From contig NZ_BDCG01000024.1 in assembly GCF_001613385.1 (NCBI RefSeq), positions 62,001-126,000 on the forward strand: a stretch of 64,000 nucleotides of DNA, read 5' to 3'. Shown here one piece after another: positions 17,205 through 25,667 of this stretch; within the stretch, counting starts at the first letter, position 1, and every line of letters begins with the position of its first letter. This stretch comes from Nocardia flavorosea NBRC 108225 (lineage in GTDB: Bacteria; Actinomycetota; Actinomycetes; Mycobacteriales; Mycobacteriaceae). The position numbers were made by a program, and so were the translations under genes. The notes beneath the pieces were generated by a model. That model had not been told where the DNA came from and did no database searches. It was given only the letters and a program-made list of their open reading frames with translations.

Positions 17205-18305
17205 ATGCGCGTACTCGCCGCGATGAGTGGTGGAGTCGATTCGGCGGTGGCGGCGGCACGGGCTGTCGATGCCGGACACGAGGTGGTCGGGGTCCATCTG
17301 GCGCTGTCGAGCGCGCCGGGCACCCTGCGAACCGGCTCCCGGGGCTGCTGCTCCAAGGAAGACGCCGGTGACGCCCGCCGGGCCGCCGATGTGCTCGGAA
17401 TCCCTTTCTACGTCTGGGATTTCGCCGACCGCTTCAAAGAAGACGTGATCGACGATTTCGTCGCCGCCTATGCCGCGGGTGAAACGCCGAACCCGTGCTT
17501 GCGCTGCAACGAGAAGATCAAGTTCTCCGCGCTTGCCGACCGGGCGGTGGCCCTCGGCTTCGATGCGGTGGTCACCGGGCACTATGCGCGACTGGCCGGC
17601 GGTGTACTGCGCCGTGCCGTGGACGCGGACAAGGACCAGTCCTACGTCCTGGCGGTGCTGACCGCCGAACAGCTGAAACGGGCCATGTTCCCGGTGGGTG
17701 ACACCCCGAAACCACAGATCCGCGCGGAGGCCGCCGACCGCGGGCTCGCGGTGGCGGACAAACCCGACAGCCACGACATCTGCTTCATCCCCTCCGGCGA
17801 CACCCGCGCCTTCCTCGGCGCGAAGATCGGGATCCGGCCGGGCGCGATCGTCGACTCCGGCGGTGCCGAACTCGGCCGCCACGACGGGGTGCACGGATTC
17901 ACCATCGGTCAGCGGAAGGGGCTCGGGCTGCCCGGGCCCGGACCGGACGGCAAACCGCGCTATGTCACCGAGATCGACCCGGACTCCGGCACCGTGCACG
18001 TGGGCTCGGCCGAGGATCTGCAGGTGTGGTCCATCGACGCCGAGCGGGCTGTCTGGACCGACGGCACAGCGCCCGCCGGACCCGTCGACTGTGTGGTGCA
18101 GGTCCGGGCACACGGTGGTACCGCCGCCGCCACTGCGGAAGCGGTGGGCGACGGGCTGCGGGTGCGGTTGCACGAACCGCTCAGCGGGGTGGCGCGTGGT
18201 CAGGCCGCGGTGCTCTACCGGCCGGACGCCGCCGGTGATGTAGTGCTCGGTAGCGGCACCATCGCCGCCACCGCGCGCACGGCGCCTGCCGGCGCGTCCC
18301 GATGA
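17205..18305 (+). CDS. mnmA: tRNA-specific 2-thiouridylase MnmA
   Basis: A 366-residue protein. The N-terminal SGGVDSAV is the PP-loop that adenylates U34. C98 (in NPCLRCNEKIKF) and C193 (in SHDICFIP) correspond to the catalytic cysteine pair. HGFTIGQRKGLGLP is the central-domain signature. It makes 2-thiouridine at the wobble position of tRNA Lys, Glu and Gln, taking sulfur relayed from cysteine desulfurase. It is in an operon with the desulfurase gene upstream (3-base gap) and the MetE-like gene downstream (4-base ATGA overlap). It is also known as trmU (Rv3024c). Confidence 0.97.
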   Translation: MRVLAAMSGGVDSAVAAARAVDAGHEVVGVHLALSSAPGTLRTGSRGCCSKEDAGDARRAADVLGIPFYVWDFADRFKEDVIDDFVAAYAAGETPNPCLRCNEKIKFSALADRAVALGFDAVVTGHYARLAGGVLRRAVDADKDQSYVLAVLTAEQLKRAMFPVGDTPKPQIRAEAADRGLAVADKPDSHDICFIPSGDTRAFLGAKIGIRPGAIVDSGGAELGRHDGVHGFTIGQRKGLGLPGPGPDGKPRYVTEIDPDSGTVHVGSAEDLQVWSIDAERAVWTDGTAPAGPVDCVVQVRAHGGTAAATAEAVGDGLRVRLHEPLSGVARGQAAVLYRPDAAGDVVLGSGTIAATARTAPAGASR

Positions 18306-19336
18306 ACCAGGCCGAATTCCCGGCGGGAGTGGCGACAGGGGTCGGTTCCTGGTCGGGGACCGACCCGCACGAGGCCGCCGCGGTGATCGTCGGCGAGCTG
18401 CCGGCGCTACCGCATCTGGTGGAACTGCCCGTACGGGGCGTGGGCGCGGATACGGTCGGGCGGATTTCGGCCCTGCTGGTGGATATGCGGTTCGACACCA
18501 CCCCGCGTGGCTATCGGCTGGCCGCGCGTCCGGGTGGGGTTTCGCGGCGGGCACACGACCTATTGCGCACCGATCTGGACGCGCTCCAGGAGGCCTGGGA
18601 GAACGCTGGGCTGCGCGGGTCGGGACGACCGGTGAAGGTACAGGCGGCCGGTCCGCTGACGCTGGCGGCACAGGTGGAACTGCCGGGCGGCCACCGGGTA
18701 CTCACCGACCGCGGTGCCGTGCGGGATCTGGCGGATTCGCTCGCCGAAGGATTGGCCGCGCATATCGCCGAGATCGCGACCCGGCTCGAAACCGACGTCG
18801 TTCTGCAACTGGACGAACCGCTGGTGGCCGACGTGCTGAACGGTTCCCTGCGCGGGGCCAGCGTGTTGAACACGGTCCGCGCCCTGCCCGAACCGGAAGC
18901 ACTGGCGATCCTCGATGCGGTGCTGACCGCACAGCGGGTGCCGGCGCTGGTACACACCTGCGCGAACCGCCCGCCGCTGGATTTCCTGCGCCGATCCGCG
19001 GCCGACGCGCTGGGATTCGATCTCGCGACGCTGTCCGGGACCGCTGGTCTGGATGCGGTCGGACAGGCGCTGGACGCGGGTAAACGCCTGGTACTCGGGC
19101 TGGTGCCGACCAGCGCCCCCGCGACCCCGGTGAGCTGGCAGGATATCGCCGAGCCGGGCGCCCGCCTGATGGATCGCCTCGGATTTCCCCGCGCGACCCT
19201 GGCCCGGCAGGTGTCGGTGAGCCCGGCCTGCGGGCTCGCCGGAGCCTCGCAGAGCTGGGCCCGCGAGGCACTGCGGCTCACCTCGGACACCGCGAAAGCC
19301 TTCGAACAGGACCCGGAGTCACTCGTACCGCAGTAG
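18302..19336 (+). CDS. MetE-like cobalamin-independent methionine synthase family protein (Rv3015c-like)
   Basis: A 344-residue protein overlapping mnmA by ATGA. It has a single UROD/MetE-type TIM barrel, about half the length of true MetE. Recognisable parts are GVATGVGSWSGTDPHEAA, VQLDEPLVAD, TCANRPPLDF and the C-terminal VSPACGLAG. That cysteine and the His-Cys pattern could bind zinc. It lacks the N-terminal half that binds folate in MetE, so it may move methyl groups with another donor or act in sulfur chemistry. The exact reaction is unknown. It is conserved beside mnmA in related genera. Confidence 0.85.
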   Translation: MNQAEFPAGVATGVGSWSGTDPHEAAAVIVGELPALPHLVELPVRGVGADTVGRISALLVDMRFDTTPRGYRLAARPGGVSRRAHDLLRTDLDALQEAWENAGLRGSGRPVKVQAAGPLTLAAQVELPGGHRVLTDRGAVRDLADSLAEGLAAHIAEIATRLETDVVLQLDEPLVADVLNGSLRGASVLNTVRALPEPEALAILDAVLTAQRVPALVHTCANRPPLDFLRRSAADALGFDLATLSGTAGLDAVGQALDAGKRLVLGLVPTSAPATPVSWQDIAEPGARLMDRLGFPRATLARQVSVSPACGLAGASQSWAREALRLTSDTAKAFEQDPESLVPQ

Positions 19337-19514
19337 TCGCGTGAGCCGCAGGTTGCGGGTGCGTGGGGAGCCCGTGACGAGTTGTGGGTTCTGCCGCCTA
19401 CGGCCGTCGCGCGACCTCGGCGGACCGGGTTCCGGCGAGTTCACCGCGGACCGTACCCTGGGCGGGTCGATTCGCCCGGCCCGTGGCGGCGACGTGCCAT
19501 TACGGTGAGCCGAA

Positions 19515-21695
19515 GTGTCGGCGGGCTGGACTAATCTGCGAGATGTGAGCGAGATCGGAACCCCCACCGAACGGGATACCTCCACCGGCGAGGCCGCGCC
19601 CGCGCCGGCCGCCGGGGAGGAGCGCGCGCGTTGGCAGGAACTCGCCGATACGGTGCGCGAACATCAGTTCCGCTACTACGTCCGGGACGCGCCGATCATC
19701 TCCGACGGCGAATTCGACCAGCTGTTCCAGCAGTTGCTGGCCCTGGAGGAGCAGTATCCCGATCTGCGGACTCCGGATTCGCCCACGCAGTTGGTGGGCG
19801 GCGGATTCGCCACCGATTTCACCCCGGTGGATCATCTCGAGCGGATGCTCTCCCTGGACAACGCCTTCTCCGAGGCCGAGATGCGGGCGTGGGCCGCGCG
19901 GGTCGAGGAGGAAACCGGCCCCGATCTGCACTATCTGTGCGAGGTCAAGATCGACGGGGTGGCGCTGAATCTGGTCTACCGCGACGGCAAGCTGGTGCGC
20001 GGCGCCACCCGCGGCGACGGGCGTACCGGTGAGGACGTCACGCTCAACGCGCGCACCATCGAAGACATCCCCGGCGCATTGACGGCCACCGCGGAATTCC
20101 CCGTACCGGAACTGCTGGAAGTACGCGGTGAGGTGTACTTCCGGCTCGAGGATTTCGAATCGCTCAATGCCGCGATCGTGGCCGACGGCAAACCGCCGTA
20201 CGCGAATCCGCGGAATACCGCCGCCGGTTCGCTGCGGCAGAAGGATCCGTCGGTCACCTCGCGGCGGCGGTTGCGGATGATCTGCCACGGACTCGGGCGC
20301 ACCGTCGGGTTCACCCCGCGGTCCCAGCACGAGGCCTACCGGGCGCTCGCGGCCTGGGGGTTGCCGGTGTCGTCGCATACCGAGCTGGTCGCCGGGGTCG
20401 ATGCCGTGCTCGCGCGGATTGCCTACTGGGCCGAACATCGTCACGATATCGAGCACGAGATCGACGGTCTGGTGGTGAAGGTCGACGAGCTGCTGCTGCA
20501 GCGCCGGCTCGGTTCCACCTCCCGGGCGCCGCGCTGGGCCATCGCCTACAAGTATCCGCCCGAAGAAGCCACCACGAAGCTGCGCAATATCGCGGTGAAC
20601 GTCGGGCGTACCGGCCGGGTCACGCCGTTCGCCGTGATGGAACCGGTGGTGATCGCCGGGTCCACGGTCGCGATGGCAACACTGCACAATGCCGCCGAGG
20701 TGGTGCGCAAGGGTGTGCTGATCGGCGATACCGTCACGATTCGCAAGGCCGGCGATGTGATCCCGGAAGTGCTGGGCCCGGTCGTGGATGCCCGCACCGG
20801 CGAGGAACGCGAATTCGTGATGCCGGCCCACTGCCCCGAATGCGGTACCGAACTGGCCTACGAGAAAGAGGGCGACGCCGATATTCGCTGCCCGAACCAG
20901 CGCACCTGTCCCGCCCAGCTGCGGGAACGGGTGTTCCATGTGGCAGGTCGCGGTGCCTTCGATATCGAAGCGCTCGGCTACGAGGCGGCGGTCGCGCTGT
21001 TGAATTCCGGTGCGATCACCGACGAGGGCGACCTGTTCGATCTCGATACCGAGCGGCTGCAGAACGTGTCGCTGTTCATCAACAAGAACGGCAGCCTCTC
21101 GGCCAATGGCCGCCGCCTGCTCGACAATCTCGCCGCCGCCAAGGATGTACCGCTGTGGCGGGTGTTGGTCGGTTTGTCCATCCGTCATGTCGGACCGACG
21201 GCGGCACGTGCCCTGGCCGCCGAATTCGGCAGCTTGGAACGAATCGAGCAGGCGTCCCTGGAAGAGTTGTCGGGGGCCGAGGGCGTCGGTCCCACCATCG
21301 CCACCGCGGTCGCGGAATGGTTCACCGTCGATTGGCATCGCGCCATCGTCGACAAATGGCGCGCCGCCGGAGTCCGGATGGCCGACGAACGCGACGAATC
21401 GATCCCACGCAACCTCGAGGGCCTGTCCATCGTGGTCACCGGATCGTTGCAGGGTTTTTCCCGCGACGGCGCGAAGGAGGCGATCCTGCAGCGCGGCGGT
21501 AAGGCGGCCGGATCGGTGTCGAAGAAAACGGCTTTCGTGGTTATCGGTGATTCCCCCGGCTCCAAGGCCGCCAAGGCCGAAGAACTCGGTGTCCCGATCC
21601 TCGACGAGGACGGCTTCCGTACGCTGCTCGAATCCGGTCCGGACGCGGTGCGCCCGGCCGGTGAATCCGCTGCGGCGGATATGCCGGAGAAATAG
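19515..21695 (+). CDS. ligA: NAD+-dependent DNA ligase LigA
   Basis: A 726-residue protein from a GTG at 19515; GTG 19545 in the same frame would give 716 residues, closer to the 691 of M. tuberculosis. Order of domains: Ia (RARWQELADTVREHQFRYYV, NMN contact), adenylation domain with the AMP-lysine K145 in EVKIDG, OB fold, a Cys4 zinc finger (CPECGTE, then CPNQRTCPAQ), helix-hairpin-helix repeats, and a BRCT domain at about 640-710 (LEGLSIVVTGSLQGF). It seals nicks in replication and repair using NAD+. It has its own 178-base upstream gap. Confidence 0.98.
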   Translation: MSAGWTNLRDVSEIGTPTERDTSTGEAAPAPAAGEERARWQELADTVREHQFRYYVRDAPIISDGEFDQLFQQLLALEEQYPDLRTPDSPTQLVGGGFATDFTPVDHLERMLSLDNAFSEAEMRAWAARVEEETGPDLHYLCEVKIDGVALNLVYRDGKLVRGATRGDGRTGEDVTLNARTIEDIPGALTATAEFPVPELLEVRGEVYFRLEDFESLNAAIVADGKPPYANPRNTAAGSLRQKDPSVTSRRRLRMICHGLGRTVGFTPRSQHEAYRALAAWGLPVSSHTELVAGVDAVLARIAYWAEHRHDIEHEIDGLVVKVDELLLQRRLGSTSRAPRWAIAYKYPPEEATTKLRNIAVNVGRTGRVTPFAVMEPVVIAGSTVAMATLHNAAEVVRKGVLIGDTVTIRKAGDVIPEVLGPVVDARTGEEREFVMPAHCPECGTELAYEKEGDADIRCPNQRTCPAQLRERVFHVAGRGAFDIEALGYEAAVALLNSGAITDEGDLFDLDTERLQNVSLFINKNGSLSANGRRLLDNLAAAKDVPLWRVLVGLSIRHVGPTAARALAAEFGSLERIEQASLEELSGAEGVGPTIATAVAEWFTVDWHRAIVDKWRAAGVRMADERDESIPRNLEGLSIVVTGSLQGFSRDGAKEAILQRGGKAAGSVSKKTAFVVIGDSPGSKAAKAEELGVPILDEDGFRTLLESGPDAVRPAGESAAADMPEK

Positions 21696-22088
21696 CGTCC
21701 GGTCACCTGGAGGTGTCTTCTGGACGGTCCCGGCCCCTTCGTGGCCGAGGGGCAGCGGTAGCGGGTAGTCGAAACTGCCGGCCCGGGGCGTCCATGACGT
21801 GGAGGTCGGAACGTAGTACCCGCCGGACCTCTGCGGTCCCGAGATCGGAGTTCGGCCACCCCGCTCCTACGGCGGGGAGCTCGCTGTCCTACGCCCGAGC
21901 CGACTCGCCGTCGGCCACGGCCGAACCTCCGGGATCATCCGTGCGGCTCATCGAACCGCTGGAGTGTCCACAGTCGGGGCTGTGCGCCGGACAACGGCGG
22001 TGCCGTAACCGTAGGAGCGGGAATCCGGTGCGACACGGGCGCGATCCCGGTGCTGCGGTCCGGTGGCCGGGCACGGCAGGATGGCGGG
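21696..22088. other. Intergenic, no gene seen
   Basis: About 390 bases between ligA and the orphan ATPase gene. Short frames are Arg/Ser-rich and have no ribosome sites. No strong hairpin or repeat was recognised. Confidence 0.5.
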
Positions 22089-23333
22089 ATGCTGCGCAGT
22101 TTTCGGGTGTCCAACCACAAATCGCTGGCCGACCTACAGGAATTGCGGTTGACCCGCGGCAGTGCTTCGGTGGCCGTGCCCGTGACCGCGGTACACGGCG
22201 GGCCCGCAGCGGGTAAATCCAACCTCGTGGACGCGCTGGGACATATGCGCGAGGCGGTGTTGCGTTCGGTTACGGGCTGGGATCCCTACGCCGGCCCGGA
22301 GCGGGCACCGCATCTCGGTCACACCGGGCAGCCCTCCGAGTTCGAGGCGGTGTTCATCGCCGAGGAGACGCCCTACACCTACGGATTCCGGCTGGACGCC
22401 GCGGATGTGGCCGCCGAATGGCTCTACAGCCATCCGCGGTCGCGGAAGCGGATCGTGTTCGAACGTGAAGGCGAGACGGTGCGGGTCGGGCCCATGTTCG
22501 AGGCCGCGCGGTTCGGGATCACCGCCCTGATACCGCTGGTGCGCCCGAACGCGCTGCTGTTGAGCCTGGCCGGGCAGATGTACGCCGAGGCGCTGGTGCC
22601 GGCCTACCGTTGGTTCGAGACGAGGTTCGAGGTGTCGCGCGGCACCGGCGCTATCGATTCGGTCGAGCTGCGGGTGGGCGCGCATCTGTCGCGGTCCACC
22701 GAGAACGCTGCCCGCCTGCTCACCCTGCTGCAGACCGCCGATCTCGGTATCACCGACCTGCTCATCGCGCAGAACGATCCAGGGTACGCCGACTACCTGC
22801 GCGATCTCGACGCCGATATCGCGGCCCTGGGCGAGCAGACCGATCGTGCGGCGGGCTCGGCGGCGTACGCGGCGCAACTGGAATCGGACAGTGGTCTCAC
22901 CGCGGCGCAACTGGCCCGCGAATTGACCAATATGCGCAATGCCCGCGACGCGCTGTACACGCGGATGGTCGCGCGGCGCGGTGTCGGGTTGCGGCTGGTG
23001 CACATCGGTGTGGACCCGGTGTTCACCCTGGCCGAGGAATCCTCGGCGACCGTGGCGCTGCTGCGACTGCTTCCGGTTCTACTCGACGCATTGGACGCCG
23101 GAAAGGTGCTCGTGGTCGACGATATCGGCGCACGGCTGACCGTCGAAGAGGCCGACCGGCTGATCCAGCTGTTCCAGAACCCCGAAACCAACACCCGCGG
23201 TGCCCAATTGGTGTACACCACCGGCGACCGCGCCCTCGTCGACCGCGGTAACGGCCGTTCGGCGCGGACCCGGACCGGTACCTGGACCGTCCGCCGGTCC
23301 GACGCCGGTACGAGCACCCTCGCAATGTCCTGA
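22089..23333 (+). CDS. Orphan AAA/ABC-type ATPase (RecF/OLD-like, COG1106-like)
   Basis: A 414-residue product from the ATG at 22089. It opens MLRSFRVSNHKSLADLQEL, the start typical of SMC/RecF-like ATPases. Walker A is GGPAAGKSN with K43. The Walker B-like strand KVLVVDDIG has D344-D345 where most relatives have Asp-Glu. LVYTTGDRALVD is a switch-histidine-like strand. In bacteria such proteins often serve in DNA repair or phage defence, paired with a nuclease or RloB. Here no partner is adjacent and the gene is flanked by a small membrane protein. Function is unknown. Confidence 0.8.
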   Translation: MLRSFRVSNHKSLADLQELRLTRGSASVAVPVTAVHGGPAAGKSNLVDALGHMREAVLRSVTGWDPYAGPERAPHLGHTGQPSEFEAVFIAEETPYTYGFRLDAADVAAEWLYSHPRSRKRIVFEREGETVRVGPMFEAARFGITALIPLVRPNALLLSLAGQMYAEALVPAYRWFETRFEVSRGTGAIDSVELRVGAHLSRSTENAARLLTLLQTADLGITDLLIAQNDPGYADYLRDLDADIAALGEQTDRAAGSAAYAAQLESDSGLTAAQLARELTNMRNARDALYTRMVARRGVGLRLVHIGVDPVFTLAEESSATVALLRLLPVLLDALDAGKVLVVDDIGARLTVEEADRLIQLFQNPETNTRGAQLVYTTGDRALVDRGNGRSARTRTGTWTVRRSDAGTSTLAMS

Positions 23334-23354
23334 GGGCCGGGGGCCGCGGGCCCG

Positions 23355-23558
23355 CTAACTGCTCGGTTGCGGGATCGTGCACCCCATCTTCGGGTTCATT
23401 CCCATGTAGTTCAGCGGTCCGGCGAGGACTGTCACCGCCAGGGTCGCGACGTGGGAGCACTCGGCGGGCGGTTCGTTGAAATAGCCGCGCTGCCCGGCGG
23501 CGACCAGCCCCGCCACGAACCAGACGAGGACGACAATGCTTACTACTCGGCTTCCCAT
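23355..23558 (-). CDS. Small membrane protein, 67 residues
   Basis: The ATG at 23558 has AGG five bases upstream; a longer frame to 23609 adds a polar leader. It has one hydrophobic helix near the N-terminus (VVSIVVLVWFVAGLVAAG), then GQRGYF, and a second hydrophobic stretch (VATLAVTVLAGPLNYMG) between two cysteines, ending KMGCTIPQP. Such short AAGQRGYF-type membrane proteins recur in actinobacteria without a known function. It converges tail-to-tail with the orphan ATPase gene, 21 bases apart. Confidence 0.7.
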   Translation of the reverse strand: MGSRVVSIVVLVWFVAGLVAAGQRGYFNEPPAECSHVATLAVTVLAGPLNYMGMNPKMGCTIPQPSS

Positions 23559-24124
23559 GGCACCTGCTCGAATCGATGAGTCCGGCATGGCGATCGTTTC
23601 CTTCCACATCGGTACTCTCCGAATACCCCGTGATGGCGGGCTGATGCGCCGATGACGGTGGTGTCACACAAACAGGAGCTTTCCGGTGGGGCCGACCGGC
23701 CTTTCTACGGTGCACGGGGTACGGCGGGAACATTCCGCCGTCCCGGGGCCGGCGGGCAGGTGCCGTATCGCGGCGTGACTGCGTGAGTCAGGTCCGACTC
23801 CGAGCGGGCGGGGCGGCCCCGCCGGTCGACGGCGATACGGGTCGAGCGGCCCCGGACTACGCGAGCAGCGATGCGCCAGGTCGTCCACAGAGCCGGAGCT
23901 GTGCGGACGACGCAGGGAAACTCGCTCGAGCCGGACCTCACGAAAGACCTACGGGCGCCGGGTGCCCCGGGCCGCGGGAGTCCGGCCAGGGTCTTGTCTG
24001 CGGGCTCCTACCGGACCACATCGGCGGGGTGCGGGCGTTTCGCCGAGGCTCATGCCGCCTGTGCCGCTGTGGCGTGTCGGCGTACATGGGCGAAGGGGAG
24101 GCACGGTACGCCTACCATGGGGGT
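23559..24124. other. Intergenic, no confident gene
   Basis: About 565 bases between two small membrane protein genes on opposite strands. It contains a 7-bp inverted repeat, ACGGCGG (23721-23727) and CCGCCGT (23735-23741), of unknown role. Longer frames here are Arg/Pro-rich and not believed. Confidence 0.45.
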
Positions 24125-24454
24125 GTGTTCGAACTGGCGATGCTGGCGGTCATGGTGGCCGCGTTGGTCGGGATGCTGGTCCTGGTGTTCCGGGGGCGGC
24201 GGGGTACCGCGATGCCGCAGGACGCCGAGATCGGATCGCTGTATCTCACCGGGGTGAGCCCCCGGCCCGAGGCGATGGGCGAGCAGTTCGTCACCCTCAC
24301 CGGAAACCTTTCCGGCCCTTCCGAACCCGGAAAAGTGGTGTACGGCCGACTGGTCTGGGATGCGGCCTACTGGCCGGCCATCGGCGATACGCTCACCGTC
24401 GCCTACCCGCCCGGTAAACCGGATCGGTGGCAGATCGTCGATCCCGGAAAGTAG
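24125..24454 (+). CDS. Hypothetical membrane-anchored protein, about 109 residues
   Basis: The start is uncertain: GTG 24125 or ATG 24086 in the same frame. There is one N-terminal helix (LAMLAVMVAALVGMLVLVF) followed by RGRRG, giving the C-terminus a cytosolic location by the positive-inside rule. The soluble part contains SLYLTGVSPRP, EQFVTLTGNLSG and VVYGRLVWDAAYWPAIGDTL, a beta-rich pattern. No family is recognised with confidence. It converges with the ACT-protein gene, whose stop lies 16 bases away. Confidence 0.6.
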   Translation: MFELAMLAVMVAALVGMLVLVFRGRRGTAMPQDAEIGSLYLTGVSPRPEAMGEQFVTLTGNLSGPSEPGKVVYGRLVWDAAYWPAIGDTLTVAYPPGKPDRWQIVDPGK

Positions 24455-24469
24455 CTACGGGCGGGCCCC

Positions 24470-25120
24470 TCAGCCCAGAACGGTGGCGACGATTCCGGCG
24501 AGATAGCCGAGGCGCGCCACCTCCGACGGCCGGAAATCGGGTCCACCGGGACGGCCGAGCAGTAGCGCCTTACTGGACGGCCCCAGCGGCGCGGCAGCCA
24601 TCTTGGTATCCATATCGCGCCAGATCTCGGGCACCCACTCCGCGTCGGCGTCGAGGGCGAGCGGTTTCTGCAACGGCATCCACGGCACCGAGGCCGCCTG
24701 CGTCTGTGGCGCGCTCTGGCTGCCGACCAGCCGGTAAGCGCCCTGCGGACCGATATCGAGCACCGTGCTCCAGCCGACCCGCAGTACCCGCGGAATGCCG
24801 TCGACCAGAACCTGTAAGCGGTCGTCGCGGGCATTGGCCACATTGTCGATGAGTTCGAGTTCGCGGTGGGTGTCGAGCACACCGGAATAGGGCCGGATCG
24901 AATCGACGCGCACGTCGCCGAGCGATTCCGCGGCGGTGATGAGCGTATCGGGAAGGGCATTGGGGGCGATCTCGACCACCAGATCGTCGACGGCGAACCC
25001 GGCGCCACGTTCGACTACATCCAGCGAGAGGATATCGGCGCCGACGGTGCCGAGCGCCACCGCCAATGACCCGAGGCTTCCCGGACGATCCGGAAGTTGC
25101 ACGCGGAGCAGATATGACAC
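24470..25120 (-). CDS. ACT-domain amino acid-binding protein (Rv3013-like)
   Basis: A 216-residue product from the GTG at 25120, with AAGGAAAGGG upstream. Residues 1-70 form an ACT domain (SYLLRVQLPDRPGSLGSLAVALG, then ADILSLDVVERG). The rest includes two further alpha/beta segments with LVDGIPRVLRVGWSTVLDIGP. ACT domains bind amino acids and regulate enzymes. The stand-alone family is conserved between ligA and gatC in mycobacteria. The ligand is unknown. It is divergent from gatC. Confidence 0.88.
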   Translation of the reverse strand: MSYLLRVQLPDRPGSLGSLAVALGTVGADILSLDVVERGAGFAVDDLVVEIAPNALPDTLITAAESLGDVRVDSIRPYSGVLDTHRELELIDNVANARDDRLQVLVDGIPRVLRVGWSTVLDIGPQGAYRLVGSQSAPQTQAASVPWMPLQKPLALDADAEWVPEIWRDMDTKMAAAPLGPSSKALLLGRPGGPDFRPSEVARLGYLAGIVATVLG

Positions 25121-25367
25121 GTGCGTTTCCCTTTCCTTCTGCGGCCGAGGCTCTGAACGAATACCCGGTCTGCCCATCCTTACACCCATTTCGGGCGGTT
25201 ATCGACTCGAATTGTGCGCGCTGACCGCCGCGCAACGATAGCGAAGGGTGTGCATCGGGTGGCCCGAGGTACTCCTGTGGCCTCGCGCCCGACCCCGCGC
25301 GGCGGCACCATTAGGCTGTTCGTTGCTCGTGATCCGTATCCGAACTACACGCCGAAAGGGGTTCGCG

Positions 25368-25667
25368 GTGACCGCCATCTCCCGCGACGAGGTCGCACAC
25401 CTCGCCCGGCTGTCCAGGCTCGCCCTGTCCGAGGCCGAACTCGATCAGTTCGCCGGACAGCTGGATTCGATCCTCAGCCATGTGGCGACCATCTCCGAGG
25501 TGGCCGCCGCCGACGTTCCGGCCACGCCCTCACCTGATCCGGTGACGAACGTGACCCGCCCCGACGAGGTCCGTCCCGGGCTCAGCCCCGAGCAGGCCCT
25601 GTCCGGTGCACCGGCCAGTGAAGACCAGCGGTTCCTTGTTCCGCAGATCCTGGGAGAGGGCGAATGA
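25368..25667 (+). CDS. gatC: Asp/Glu-tRNA amidotransferase subunit C
   Basis: A 99-residue product from the GTG at 25368, preceded by AAAGGGG. It begins TAISRDEVAHLARLSRLALSEAEL, the helical GatC motif, and ends RFLVPQILGEGE. GatC wraps around the GatA-GatB interface and stabilises the complex. The complex amidates Glu-tRNA(Gln) and Asp-tRNA(Asn), needed where the direct synthetases are absent. It overlaps gatA by 4 bases. Confidence 0.96.
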   Translation: MTAISRDEVAHLARLSRLALSEAELDQFAGQLDSILSHVATISEVAAADVPATPSPDPVTNVTRPDEVRPGLSPEQALSGAPASEDQRFLVPQILGEGE

